DNA of 64,000 nt from Pseudomonas helleri (GCF_009600315.1 NZ_WIWC01000015.1:36991-100990); one strand, 5' to 3'. Shown: positions 9,286-18,780, counted from the first letter of the stretch. Notes: a model not told the origin generated them from the letters alone. A program made the numbers and translations.

Positions 9286-9377
9286 CCCTCACCCCAACCC
9301 TCTCCCAGAGGGAGAGGGCGCTAATCCGCTTTTGCCTTTAGTCCCCTCTCCCTCCGGGAGAGGGTTAGGGGGAGGGG
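9286..9377. repeat. CCCTCACC palindromic repeat, copy 2
   Basis: Two stem units, CCCTCTCCCAGAGGGAGAGGG and CCCTCTCCCTCCGGGAGAGGG, are separated by a spacer ending in TTTTGCCTTTAGT. The outer arms are CCCTCACCCCAACC and GGTTAGGGGGAGGGG. It sits between the receptor gene and its ABC ATPase gene, so any transcript of the operon carries this structure. Confidence 0.9.
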
Positions 9378-9410
9378 CTTTTGCTTTTAACCATCAATGA
9401 TCGGACCTTT

Positions 9411-10199
9411 ATGACCCGCCTCACCCTCACACAACTCGCCTGGACGCCCTTGGGCCACGGCCATTGCCATCACCAGTTCCACCTGCGTGATGCCAATCTG
9501 CACGTAGCCGCAGGCGAGTTCGTAGGGCTAATCGGGCCAAACGGCAGTGGCAAAACCAGCCTGCTGCGTTGCGCCTACCGTTTCAGCAAACCTGAGTCCG
9601 GCGAAGTCCACCTCGACCACCAAAACCTCTGGCAACAATCACCGCGCTGGTGTGCACAGCGCATTGCCGTGGTGCTTCAGGAATTCCCCGACGCCTTTGG
9701 CCTGACCGTAGAAGAAGTGGTCGCCATGGGCCGCACCCCGCACAAAGGTCTGTTCGACGGTGACACCGATCCCGACCGCCAACTGGCCAGTAATGCCCTT
9801 CGGGACGTTGGCCTGCACGGCTTTGAAGAGCATGCCTTTGCCACGCTCTCAGGCGGTGAAAAACAGCGCGTCATTCTTGCCCGCGCTTTGACCCAGCAAC
9901 CTGATGTGTTGATCCTCGATGAGCCGACCAATCACCTCGACCCGCGTTATCAGCTGGAACTGCTGCAATTAATTAAACGCCTGAAGATCGGCACCCTGGC
10001 CAGCATCCACGACCTTAACCTCGCGGCCGCATTCTGCGACCGTTTGTACGTGATCAATCACGGCAAAATGATTGCCAGCGGCACCCCGCGTGAAGTACTG
10101 ACCGTCGAACTATTGCGCGATGTCTTCGGCGTTGACGCATTAGTCGACGACCATCCACTCTCTGGCTACCCACGGATTACCTGGATAACTCAACCATGA
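9411..10199 (+). CDS. ABC transporter ATP-binding protein (FecE/BtuD type)
   Basis: A 262-residue cytoplasmic ATPase with Walker A GPNGSGKTS (about residues 41-49), a Q-loop near VVLQEFPDA, signature LSGGEKQR (about 146-153) and Walker B VLILDEPT (about 167-174), then the H-loop in SIHDLN. It powers the importer formed with the permease at 11143 and the binding protein at 10196. The start is ATG 9411, which follows GGACC; the earlier in-frame TTG at 9381 lies right after the repeat. The last 4 bases overlap the binding-protein gene. Confidence 0.9.
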   Translation: MTRLTLTQLAWTPLGHGHCHHQFHLRDANLHVAAGEFVGLIGPNGSGKTSLLRCAYRFSKPESGEVHLDHQNLWQQSPRWCAQRIAVVLQEFPDAFGLTVEEVVAMGRTPHKGLFDGDTDPDRQLASNALRDVGLHGFEEHAFATLSGGEKQRVILARALTQQPDVLILDEPTNHLDPRYQLELLQLIKRLKIGTLASIHDLNLAAAFCDRLYVINHGKMIASGTPREVLTVELLRDVFGVDALVDDHPLSGYPRITWITQP

Positions 10200-11146
10200 C
10201 GCTGATCCGCATCGCACTCTGCCTGGGCGTCTTGCTGGGCGCTCAACTGGCTCACGCGCAAACCACGCATTACCCGCTCACGGTCAAAAGCTGCAACCGC
10301 GAGGTCACCTTCACCCAGGCACCCAAGCATGCAGTCAGCCATGACATCAACATGACCCAGATGATGCTCGCCCTGGGCCTCAAGCCACACATGGCCGGTT
10401 ACAGCGGCATCAGTGGCTGGAAGTCGGTAACGCCTGAGATGAAGGCCATTCTCAACGGTCTGCCGGAGCTGGCCAGCAAATACCCGTCAGTTGAAACCCT
10501 GCTCAACGCCAACGTCGATTTCTTCTTCGCCGGGTGGGACTACGGCATGCGCGTGGGCGGCGACCTCACGCCGCAGACCCTGACGCCGCTGGGCATCAAC
10601 GTATATGAGCTGACCGAGTCGTGTGCGTTCGTGATGAAGCGCCCACCGGCTAGCATGGAAGACACGTACAACGATCTGCGCAACCTGGGCAAGATCTTCG
10701 ACGTGCAAGACCGCGCCAGCACGTTGATCGCCCAGATGCAGCAGGAAATCGCCACTGTGCAACAGACGTTACCCGCCGCAAAACCTCGGGTATTTTTGTA
10801 TGACAGCGGCGAAGACCGCGCCATGACCTCGGGCAAACTGGGCATCCCCCACGCGCTGATTGAAGCCGCAGGGGGCAATGATATCCTTAGCGATATTGAC
10901 GCCAGCTGGACGCGTATCAATTGGGAAACGGTGGTTGAACGCAACCCGCAAGTCATCGTCATCGTTGATTACAGCGAAGTCACTGCCGATCAAAAAAAGC
11001 GCTTTCTTGAAACCAATCCTGCCTTGCAATCAATCGACGCCATCCGCAACAAACGCTTTATCGTCATCCCGTATGTGCAAGCCACGCCGGGCATCGATAA
11101 CGTGCAGGCAATAGAAACACTGGCCAAAGGTTTCCACCCGCAATGA
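10196..11146 (+). CDS. Periplasmic metal/siderophore-type substrate-binding protein
   Basis: A 316-residue protein with a signal peptide cut near AHAQ-T (about residue 22), followed by the two-lobed fold with a long helix typical of FecB/BtuF-type binding proteins. The N-terminal lobe has VSHDINMTQMMLALGLKPHMAGYSG, with His and Met residues that could help bind a metal complex. It hands its ligand to the permease encoded directly downstream. It overlaps the ATPase gene (ATGA) and the permease gene (ATGATG), so the three are translationally coupled. The ligand is not known. Confidence 0.85.
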   Translation: MTLIRIALCLGVLLGAQLAHAQTTHYPLTVKSCNREVTFTQAPKHAVSHDINMTQMMLALGLKPHMAGYSGISGWKSVTPEMKAILNGLPELASKYPSVETLLNANVDFFFAGWDYGMRVGGDLTPQTLTPLGINVYELTESCAFVMKRPPASMEDTYNDLRNLGKIFDVQDRASTLIAQMQQEIATVQQTLPAAKPRVFLYDSGEDRAMTSGKLGIPHALIEAAGGNDILSDIDASWTRINWETVVERNPQVIVIVDYSEVTADQKKRFLETNPALQSIDAIRNKRFIVIPYVQATPGIDNVQAIETLAKGFHPQ

Positions 11147-12153
11147 TGAATCGCCACTTCCCCTTGCTGCTGACGGGGCTCGGCATCGTATTGCTGGTGT
11201 CGTGCGTTGTTTCGCTGGGCTTTGGCCCGGCCCGGATTCCGGTGGACGTGGTGTGGCACATTTTGCTGAACAAATTGTTCGGCATCGGCGAAGCGAACTG
11301 GAGCGCGGGGCAGGAACATATTGTGTGGCTGATCCGCGTGCCGCGCATGTTGCTCGGTGCCTTGGTCGGTGCAGGGCTGGCGTTGATTGGCGCAGTGCTG
11401 CAAGCCGTGACCCGCAATCCGTTGGCTGACCCGCATCTGCTGGGTGTTACCAGCGGCGCCACGTTGGGCGCGGTGATTGTGGTGCTGTATGTGGGCGAAA
11501 TTGTCGGCTTGCTGACCTTGCCGATTGCCGCCTTTATCGGTGCGTTATTAAGCATGGTGCTGGTACTGACCATCGCCAACCGCCAAGGCCGACTGGACAG
11601 CGACCGGCTGTTGTTATGTGGCGTAGCAGTGTCTTTCGTGATGATGGCCGTGGCCAATACGCTGCTGTTTCTGGGCGATCATCGCGCCAGTTCCGCCGTA
11701 CTGTTCTGGATGCTCGGCGGGCTGGGGCTGGCACGCTGGGAATTGCTGGCCATCCCCAGCGCCAGCGTGCTGTTGGGGCTGATGTTACTGCTGGGTATGG
11801 CCCGCCCGTTGAACGCCCTGATGGCGGGCGAACAGACCGCCGTCACCCTCGGGCTGAACGCGCGCAATGTACGGTTGAAAGTGTTTTTGATCGCCTCACT
11901 GATGACCGGCGTGCTGGTGGCCATCAGTGGTTCAATTGGTTTCGTCGGGCTAATGATCCCGCATATCGCTCGCCGCCTTGTGGGCGCTGAACACCGGCGT
12001 TTGTTGCCCGTGTCCGCCCTGCTCGGCAGTGTGTTTCTGGTGTGGGTTGATGTCGCCGCCCGCACCTTGATCGCCCCCGAAGACTTGCCCATCGGCGTGG
12101 CAACCGCGGCGATTGGCGGGTTGTTTTTTATTGGTTTGATGCGCAAACGTTAA
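11143..12153 (+). CDS. ABC transporter permease, FecCD/BtuC family
   Basis: A 336-residue inner-membrane protein with about nine to ten hydrophobic segments over its whole length. It has the FecCD hallmarks: LIRVPRMLLGALVGAGLALIGAVLQ near residue 64-88 and the ATPase-contact loop GFVGLMIPHIARRLVGAEHR (about 267-286). It completes the importer begun at 7152. Its TAA (12151-12153) overlaps the stop of the convergent gene at 12150 by three bases, so this operon ends exactly where the DUF4329 repeat gene ends. Confidence 0.92.
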   Translation: MMNRHFPLLLTGLGIVLLVSCVVSLGFGPARIPVDVVWHILLNKLFGIGEANWSAGQEHIVWLIRVPRMLLGALVGAGLALIGAVLQAVTRNPLADPHLLGVTSGATLGAVIVVLYVGEIVGLLTLPIAAFIGALLSMVLVLTIANRQGRLDSDRLLLCGVAVSFVMMAVANTLLFLGDHRASSAVLFWMLGGLGLARWELLAIPSASVLLGLMLLLGMARPLNALMAGEQTAVTLGLNARNVRLKVFLIASLMTGVLVAISGSIGFVGLMIPHIARRLVGAEHRRLLPVSALLGSVFLVWVDVAARTLIAPEDLPIGVATAAIGGLFFIGLMRKR

Positions 12154-15100
12154 AGCTCGTCTTTATTCTTTCCCGTCGAAGACCGTGCCCACGGCAGCAC
12201 GAGGCTGACCTTGGCAGACTCAGTGGTCTTCCAGTTTGCAGTCACCCATCCCACTCGCGACCAGTTTTCGCTGGGGCTTACGACGATCAACTCCCCCGCC
12301 TTGAGTAATTTGGCGACATACTGGTTTTCAGTTTCAAGACCTTTATCGACCCACTCCTGATTCAAGTATTGGTTTTCCCAATAGTCATACCCCAGAACCA
12401 ACTGACAAAGGTCGTCTTCGGCTTGTCCGCCGTGGCGCACGTATTTCAACAATGACCCATCATTGCCTGCCGCATAGGCAACGTTGACGGCAAACTCCAG
12501 GCGAGGAAGACTTTTGGTCATAAAGCAAATGTCCACCGGCCAAAACACATGATCGACCCAGTTGATCTGGCCGGGTCTGACCACACTGGGCCTCACAGGT
12601 TGATGGGCATAATAAACAGCAACTGGACCATAACCCGACGGCAAGGCGGGTAACGGCCGAGACCGGCCAGAACTACGTTCAAACAGCGCGTTGAGGAAAA
12701 TAGTGTCCTGAGCATTCGCCGGAGCGCCGTTAGTTTCAGGCTCCTGCGGCACGTATAGCATCTGCGCGGATGAATACAATATAGCGCCCACAACATGATG
12801 CGCATGGGGGCGGCGCAATAGGCGGTTGCTGTAAAGCGCCGCATCATCGATATGACTGAACACTGGCCCCAGCGCCGGCACAGTCGCACCGGGGCGATTG
12901 CTCATGGCGACATCCATGGCAAAGGGCCGCCAGCCAGAAGTCACAAGCCCCAGCGTCGCCCATATGGGGTTGGACAACAGCACTTCCAAATATCCGCTGC
13001 TGGCTACCTTGCGCACGTAATCCGGGGTGCGCAGTTTATTGCTGTTCAACAAGGTAAGCATCGACTCATTTGGTCCAAACCCACTGTCCAGATCAAGCAC
13101 CGCGTTCAAGTTAACGGCCTTGTAACTGAGCAATGCGCCGTTGCGGGTTGATAGATACATCGTCGGATAATCCAGCCGCCCGACGGTCAGATCACGCACC
13201 GAACTTGAAAGCACCGCAAGGTTGACCAAATCGGCCGGAGCAATAAAATCCGCAAACACGTCATCGGACACCCGCTCAACCGGATTTTGCGGCGTAGCCA
13301 TATATACCGAATCACAGGTAAAACCGGCAGGCAGACTGTACGCCTGAGAACCAAAAGGACGAGGGAAAACATCGCTTAGAAATGCTTTCCTGGTACGTAG
13401 AGGCTCTGTGGCGATGAACTGCTCTGCGCTTTGGCTTTTGAGGATGACCCCAAACTGTGTGTGTCCACGGCTGCCCATCCGCCCATGGACATAGCGCACC
13501 GCATCTTTCGCCTGGCTAAACACCGGGCTCAAGGCCGGTTGCAGGGTGAGCCTGTCCCTTGCGACCGGAGCTTTGGCCGGCACCCATTCGGTCGTTACCT
13601 TGCCACGCTCCCCCCATAAGCGGCTGGCTACCACTACGTGCAATTCGCCTGCCCGCGCCACCTGTGCGATGAATTGACTCGGCTTAAGCGAATTGTTGCG
13701 CAGCTTTATCTGACTGGAATTGTTGCACACCTGCTCAGGGTGAGCGGCGGGCGGCGCGAGACGCTCCAAGAATCGGGTTTCAAGGTCAGAGCCACTGGGT
13801 ATGTACTTGAGCAGTGCACCGTCCTGCGCCGAAAAGTACCGCACCTTGCCTCGGCGATCCAAAATAGCGCTGCGCAGCTCATGGGGTGCAAACAGTGTGC
13901 GGCTCAATTGCTCCTCATCGGCCTTGCGCCAGAGCTGTTGAGGCCTGATACGACGCGTGTGGTAAACCCCTGCCACTACACAGCCATAAGGGATAAACGA
14001 TGACTGCTCGGGTGGAAACACCACGGCCGGATCAAAGGTTTCAGTGCGCATGGCTATGGGCTCGGTAACCACGAACAGATTGTCTTGCCGCTTGAGGACC
14101 AACCCTCCGTAGGTGAAGTCCACGCGCCGGGCAATCTGCTCATGGGCATAACGCACGGCATCGTCCATCGCAGTAAAAACAGGGCTCAAGGTGCGCCTCA
14201 TAAAACCGTCAAAGGGCTGCCAGCCAGACCCGATCTGACCTTCTTTCCCCCAGACTTCACTGCCATGCACCACGCTCAGTTCACCGGTGTGGGCCAAGGC
14301 GTGGACCAAGGACTCGATCCTTTCAATTCCCATCAACACATTACGCAGCAAGGCGATACCGTCACCCTCACGTGCGGGTAACTTGGCAAACAGGGATTTC
14401 TCAACCGGCGAGGACTTGGACACGTACTTCAACAGCGCTCCGTCCCGGGCCAGAATATACAGTGGCAACGCCGTAATACTGCCTGCTGTAGCCAGTTCCC
14501 TGGCTTTCAGAATGCCGTTGTCCAGCGCATCGATGTGCAGAAAGTTTTTGTACACCGACGGCTGATCGGTCGGGATCAATGAAGGGTTCCGATATTCTGC
14601 ATCAGCGGCGTATAACGCAAAAATGGCAAACCCCGACGGTAGTTCAGCTTGGCCGTTACTGTCTAAAGGGAAAGCTCGTGCCACGTTAAAATCCATCTCC
14701 CCGGTTACCGGCTGCGAAACGATAAATACCTGACGCGTGGTGCTTTTTAAAATAAAACCATAATGCTGTTCGGTAACGGCCTCAGAACGCAATCTGGCGT
14801 ACTCGAGCGCCAGTGGTTCGCTGTCCAGCAGTGGCCCACAAGCAGGGCGCTGAACAGTCATGTGCTCGACGACATCTGCCCTGCGGTAGGTTGTAAAGAA
14901 TTCCGGGGCTAGCTTGCCAACAGTCCCTTTCCAGATGTCAGCCGACTGAACAATATTGACCTGCAGCGTGGCCACAACCTGTTTGAGGAACTGAATCATC
15001 TCTGCAAGCAGTTCGTGGTCTTCCTGGGCATGCGCGAGGAAATCATAAAGCTGGCTTTCTCCCGCTGTCGCGCGGGTTTCAACCTTGAGTAAAGAGCCAT

Positions 15101-15557
15101 TGAACCCTGACAAATAATGGACCGAAGTGAAGCTGGCCATGGTCAACACGGCCTGGATATCTTCGGGCAGGAAAAAGTTGGCCAGGAAAAGCACTTCGTC
15201 ATTGGTTACCCCCATAAAAGACTTTTGCTCAGTTGCCAAATGATGTTGGCGGGAGTTGTAGAAGCCCTGACAGGTATATCCCTGCGGTTGAATGAGCTGA
15301 CCGCTTGCATTGCTTGAAATGAATTGAGTGACTTTGAACTTTTTACCGACCACTTTTTCAGGTCGTGAAGCGAAATAGCGGCCTTCGGCATTTTTCAGAA
15401 TCACCCCGGCGTACTCGCAATCACGGTGATCGCCTATGAGCTCATGGGCAAATCGGGCCGCGTCATCGGCGCTGACAAAAGGGGGACTCAACGTCGGCAG
15501 GCGACCAATGATATTGGCGGGAAATGATAATTTCGGAATTTCATAAGCAGGTTCCAT
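12150..15557 (-). CDS. Large protein with five tandem DUF4329-like units
   Basis: An 1135-residue protein of unknown function, with no signal peptide or membrane segment visible. It is built of five repeats of about 200-230 residues. Each opens with a DUF4329-like block (pattern SPVF...DDA.RY.H......GVILK....F...EP) and closes with a beta-rich block (pattern AGEL.VV.S..WG..G.V...W.P). Block starts fall near residues 24, 250, 480, 715 and 945. DUF4329 occurs in RHS- and toxin-like bacterial proteins, so an interbacterial or host-interaction role is possible, but nothing catalytic is evident. I used ATG 15557 with AAGGA upstream; a TTG at 15629 is in frame. It stands alone between the zinc-type operon and the urea operon, converging on the first. 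Confidence 0.7.
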   Translation of the reverse strand: MEPAYEIPKLSFPANIIGRLPTLSPPFVSADDAARFAHELIGDHRDCEYAGVILKNAEGRYFASRPEKVVGKKFKVTQFISSNASGQLIQPQGYTCQGFYNSRQHHLATEQKSFMGVTNDEVLFLANFFLPEDIQAVLTMASFTSVHYLSGFNGSLLKVETRATAGESQLYDFLAHAQEDHELLAEMIQFLKQVVATLQVNIVQSADIWKGTVGKLAPEFFTTYRRADVVEHMTVQRPACGPLLDSEPLALEYARLRSEAVTEQHYGFILKSTTRQVFIVSQPVTGEMDFNVARAFPLDSNGQAELPSGFAIFALYAADAEYRNPSLIPTDQPSVYKNFLHIDALDNGILKARELATAGSITALPLYILARDGALLKYVSKSSPVEKSLFAKLPAREGDGIALLRNVLMGIERIESLVHALAHTGELSVVHGSEVWGKEGQIGSGWQPFDGFMRRTLSPVFTAMDDAVRYAHEQIARRVDFTYGGLVLKRQDNLFVVTEPIAMRTETFDPAVVFPPEQSSFIPYGCVVAGVYHTRRIRPQQLWRKADEEQLSRTLFAPHELRSAILDRRGKVRYFSAQDGALLKYIPSGSDLETRFLERLAPPAAHPEQVCNNSSQIKLRNNSLKPSQFIAQVARAGELHVVVASRLWGERGKVTTEWVPAKAPVARDRLTLQPALSPVFSQAKDAVRYVHGRMGSRGHTQFGVILKSQSAEQFIATEPLRTRKAFLSDVFPRPFGSQAYSLPAGFTCDSVYMATPQNPVERVSDDVFADFIAPADLVNLAVLSSSVRDLTVGRLDYPTMYLSTRNGALLSYKAVNLNAVLDLDSGFGPNESMLTLLNSNKLRTPDYVRKVASSGYLEVLLSNPIWATLGLVTSGWRPFAMDVAMSNRPGATVPALGPVFSHIDDAALYSNRLLRRPHAHHVVGAILYSSAQMLYVPQEPETNGAPANAQDTIFLNALFERSSGRSRPLPALPSGYGPVAVYYAHQPVRPSVVRPGQINWVDHVFWPVDICFMTKSLPRLEFAVNVAYAAGNDGSLLKYVRHGGQAEDDLCQLVLGYDYWENQYLNQEWVDKGLETENQYVAKLLKAGELIVVSPSENWSRVGWVTANWKTTESAKVSLVLPWARSSTGKNKDEL

Positions 15558-15776
15558 AAACAGGCGATTCCTTGATTGGGTCTGATCTGCATGTGCACGA
15601 TTGACTGCAATCTTTGGCCTTACTACCAACCTTCAGGTGTTAATTAATTAACCACTGTGCGACCAGCACCAAAGCAGCGCACGCCGGCGCACCGAATCCC
15701 ACGTAAGCGCCAAATGAGTGCGCAGGAATGCCCACTCTTCGCGCAAACACACGCGCCAGAGCCTTTTTTGAATCCC

Positions 15777-15790
15777 GGCACAGCCTTTGC
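15777..15790 (+). promoter_or_regulatory. Sigma-54 (RpoN) promoter for the urt operon
   Basis: GGCAC-AGCCT-TTGC has the -24 GG and -12 GC elements 12 bases apart, matching the consensus TGGCAC-N5-TTGC except for C in place of the first T. The predicted start is near 15802, about 50 bases before the urtA ATG. RpoN/NtrC control would make urea uptake nitrogen-regulated. I could not find a convincing NtrC site upstream. Confidence 0.65.
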
Positions 15791-15850
15791 AAAAGTCACT
15801 GCATCGTCCGTATCTGCAACTGATAACAATCACGTCCTGGAGACCGCACC

Positions 15851-17116
15851 ATGAAGCGTCGTAGCTTGCTCAAGGCTTTCACACTCTCTGCCTCCATCGC
15901 CGCCATGGGCCTGACCTGGACGGTGCAAGCCGCCGAAACCATCAAGGTCGGGATTCTGCACTCGTTGTCCGGGACGATGGCGATTTCCGAAACGTCGCTT
16001 AAAGACATGGCGCTGATGACCATTGACGAGATCAATGCCAAAGGCGGGATCAACGGCAAAATGCTCGAAGCGGTGGTCGTCGACCCGGCATCCAACTGGC
16101 CGCTGTTTGCAGAAAAGGGCCGCCAGTTGCTGACGCAGGACAAGGTCGCCGTGGTGTTCGGTTGCTGGACTTCGGTGTCGCGTAAATCAGTATTGCCAGT
16201 GTTCGAAGAACTCAACGGTTTGTTGTTCTACCCCGTGCAATACGAAGGCGAAGAAATGTCGCCTAACGTGTTCTACACCGGCGCCGCGCCGAACCAGCAA
16301 GCGATCCCGGCGGTTGAGTATTTGATGAGCGAAGACGGCGGCAGCGCCAAGCGTTTTGTGTTGTTGGGCACCGACTACGTATACCCGCGCACTACCAATA
16401 AAATCCTGCGTGCGTTCCTGCATTCCAAAGGCGTGGCCGACAAGGACATCGAAGAGGTCTACACGCCGTTTGGTCACAGCGATTACCAGACCATCGTCTC
16501 CAACATCAAAAAATTCTCGGCCGGTGGCAAAACGGCGGTGATCTCCACCGTCAACGGCGACTCCAACGTGCCGTTCTATAAAGAGCTGGCGAATCAGGGG
16601 TTGAAGGCCACTGACGTGCCGGTAATTGCCTTCTCGGTGGGCGAAGAAGAACTGCGCGGCATCGACACAAAGCCGTTGGTGGGCAACCTCGCGGCGTGGA
16701 ACTACTTCCAGTCGGTGGAAAACCCGGTCAACAAGAAGTTCGTGGATGACTGGAAAGCTTATGCCAAGGCCCACAACCTGCCGGGTGCCGACAAAGCCGT
16801 GACCAACGACCCGATGGAAGCCACCTACGTGGGCATTCATATGTGGGCGCAGGCAGCAGAAAAAGCTAAATCGACTGATGTGGACAAAGTACGCGAAGCC
16901 ATGGCCGGGCAGACGTTTGCGGCACCTTCGGGCTACACCCTGACCATGGACAAGACCAACCATCACCTGCACAAGCCTGTGATGATTGGCGAGATTCAGG
17001 ATGACGGTCAGTTCAACGTGGTGTGGCAGACCCAGGAGCCGATCCGCGCTCAGCCGTGGAGCCCGTACATTCCGGGCAACGACAAAAAGCCGGATCACGC
17101 GGTGAAGAGTAACTAA
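15851..17116 (+). CDS. urtA: UrtA, urea ABC transporter substrate-binding protein
   Basis: A 421-residue periplasmic protein that captures urea (or short amides) for the UrtBCDE importer. The signal peptide starts MKRRSLLKAF and is cut near VQA-AET (about residue 26). The mature protein has the family block KVGILHSLSGTMAISE and the strongly conserved VFGCWTSVSRKSVLPVFE (about 107-124). Length is normal. GGAG at 15838-15841 lies 9 bases before the ATG. It is preceded by a sigma-54-type promoter. A repeat at 17129-17233 separates it from urtB and could reduce transcription of the membrane components relative to the abundant binding protein. Confidence 0.96.
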   Translation: MKRRSLLKAFTLSASIAAMGLTWTVQAAETIKVGILHSLSGTMAISETSLKDMALMTIDEINAKGGINGKMLEAVVVDPASNWPLFAEKGRQLLTQDKVAVVFGCWTSVSRKSVLPVFEELNGLLFYPVQYEGEEMSPNVFYTGAAPNQQAIPAVEYLMSEDGGSAKRFVLLGTDYVYPRTTNKILRAFLHSKGVADKDIEEVYTPFGHSDYQTIVSNIKKFSAGGKTAVISTVNGDSNVPFYKELANQGLKATDVPVIAFSVGEEELRGIDTKPLVGNLAAWNYFQSVENPVNKKFVDDWKAYAKAHNLPGADKAVTNDPMEATYVGIHMWAQAAEKAKSTDVDKVREAMAGQTFAAPSGYTLTMDKTNHHLHKPVMIGEIQDDGQFNVVWQTQEPIRAQPWSPYIPGNDKKPDHAVKSN

Positions 17117-17128
17117 GGCTGTTAAGAG

Positions 17129-17233
17129 CCCCTCACCCTAGCCCTCTCCCGGAGGGAGAGGGGACTGATCGATGGCGTTGCGCAGATTTGCTTTTTAGTC
17201 CCCTCTCCCTCTGGGAGAGGGTTAGGGTGAGGG
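17129..17233. repeat. CCCTCACC palindromic repeat, copy 3
   Basis: Outer arms CCCCTCACCCTAGCC and GGTTAGGGTGAGGG enclose two stems, CCCTCTCCCGGAGGGAGAGGGG and CCCCTCTCCCTCTGGGAGAGGG, with the spacer GATGGCGTTGCGCAGATTTG between them. It lies between urtA and urtB, inside the urea-transport operon. Confidence 0.9.
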
Positions 17234-17277
17234 CCAGCGCCCTGAAGATCGACCACCTGCCAAACAGGGAATAAGCC

Positions 17278-18780
17278 ATGCCCACTGCCCTTTACCGCCT
17301 GATCCTCGGCTGCCTGCTGTTGCTGCCCTTGGTCGCCAACGCCGATGACGCCAGCGACTTCGCAGCGGCGAATAATTCCGCACAAGCTCAGCTTCTCGAA
17401 AGTTGGGCTGCACACCCCACGCCCACCCGTGTGGAGTTGATCAATAGCCTGCAGCAAGGCCAGATTATCGTTGACGGTCAAACCAAAACAGTGCGCCTGA
17501 ACAACCGTTTACGCGGCTTGATCGACACCGCGCTGGCCAGCCATCAACTGCTGGCGGCCGACCCTAAACTGCGCCTGAGCGCAGCGCAGCAATTGCAGAA
17601 ATCCGCCAAACCGGCGCAACTCAACTTTCTCGACCAGCAACTGGCTGCTGAACACGACAGCGATGTGCACAGCGCATTAAGCCTGGCGCTGGCCAACCTG
17701 CAACTGGTCGACCCCGACCCGGCAGTCCGCCTCGCCGCTGTCCGCCTGTTAGGTGAAACCGGCGAACCGCTGGCCCGCACCCGCCTCGAAAACCTGCTGC
17801 AACCCGGCGTCGAAACCGATGCCACGGTACACACCGCCGCAGAAACCAGCCTGGCGCAAGTCAAACGCAAACTGCTGATCGGTGACTTGCTGGGGCAAGC
17901 CTTCAGCGGTTTGTCACTCGGCTCAATTCTGCTGCTCGCGGCACTCGGACTGGCCATCACCTTCGGCCTGCTCGGCGTGATCAACATGGCCCACGGTGAA
18001 ATGCTCATGCTGGGCGCCTACTCCACCTATTGCGTGCAGTTGTTGTTCCAGCGCTTCGCCCCCGGCGCCATCGAGTTTTATCCGCTGCTGGCGCTGCCGG
18101 TAGCGTTCTTCGTCACCGCCGCTGTTGGCATGTTGCTGGAGCGCACAATCATTCGCCATCTCTACGGTCGCCCACTGGAAACCCTGCTGGCGACCTGGGG
18201 CATCAGCCTGATTTTGATCCAGTTGGTGCGTGTGCTGTTCGGCGCGCAAAACGTCGAAGTGGCCAACCCGGTCTGGCTGTCGGGCGGGCTGCAAGTGCTG
18301 CCCAATCTGGTACTGCCGTATAACCGCTTGGTGATCATTGTGTTCGCGCTGGCCGTAGTCGCACTCACCTGGCTGCTGCTGAACAAGACCCGTCTGGGCC
18401 TCAACGTTCGCGCGGTCACGCAAAATCGCAATATGGCCGCCTGCTGCGGTGTGCCCACCGGGCGTGTGGACATGCTCGCTTTTGGCCTGGGTTCAGGGAT
18501 TGCCGGGCTTGGCGGCGTGGCCTTGAGTCAAGTCGGCAACGTCGGACCGGAGCTGGGCCAGGGCTACATCATCGACTCCTTCCTCGTGGTCGTGCTGGGC
18601 GGCGTCGGTCAACTGGCCGGCACGGTCTACGCCGCTTTCGGGCTGGGCATTGCCAACAAGATTCTTGAACCGCAGATCGGCGCCGTGCTCGGCAAAATCC
18701 TGATCCTGGGGCTGATCATTCTGTTTATCCAGAAGCGTCCGCAAGGTCTCTTCGCGTTGAAAGGACGGGTGATCGACTGA
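17278..18780 (+). CDS. urtB: UrtB, urea ABC transporter permease with periplasmic N-terminal domain
   Basis: A 500-residue protein. Residues 1-23 look like a signal peptide (ending VANADD). Residues about 25-195 form a soluble, helical HEAT-like region (for example DPDPAVRLAAVRLLGETGEP). From about residue 205 a LivH-type permease follows (INMAHGEMLMLGAYS near 237-251, multiple membrane helices). This long N-terminal extension is normal for UrtB in proteobacteria. It forms the urea channel with UrtC. Its TGA shares one base with the ATG of urtC. Confidence 0.95.
   Translation: MPTALYRLILGCLLLLPLVANADDASDFAAANNSAQAQLLESWAAHPTPTRVELINSLQQGQIIVDGQTKTVRLNNRLRGLIDTALASHQLLAADPKLRLSAAQQLQKSAKPAQLNFLDQQLAAEHDSDVHSALSLALANLQLVDPDPAVRLAAVRLLGETGEPLARTRLENLLQPGVETDATVHTAAETSLAQVKRKLLIGDLLGQAFSGLSLGSILLLAALGLAITFGLLGVINMAHGEMLMLGAYSTYCVQLLFQRFAPGAIEFYPLLALPVAFFVTAAVGMLLERTIIRHLYGRPLETLLATWGISLILIQLVRVLFGAQNVEVANPVWLSGGLQVLPNLVLPYNRLVIIVFALAVVALTWLLLNKTRLGLNVRAVTQNRNMAACCGVPTGRVDMLAFGLGSGIAGLGGVALSQVGNVGPELGQGYIIDSFLVVVLGGVGQLAGTVYAAFGLGIANKILEPQIGAVLGKILILGLIILFIQKRPQGLFALKGRVID

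Noticed and set aside
12150..12153. Possible frameshift or fusion at the end of the permease gene
   Set aside because: The two genes are convergent and their stop codons simply overlap; both ends are typical.
15640..15776. NtrC enhancer sites upstream of the sigma-54 promoter
   Set aside because: GCAC-type half-sites are present, but none forms a dyad of the expected spacing.
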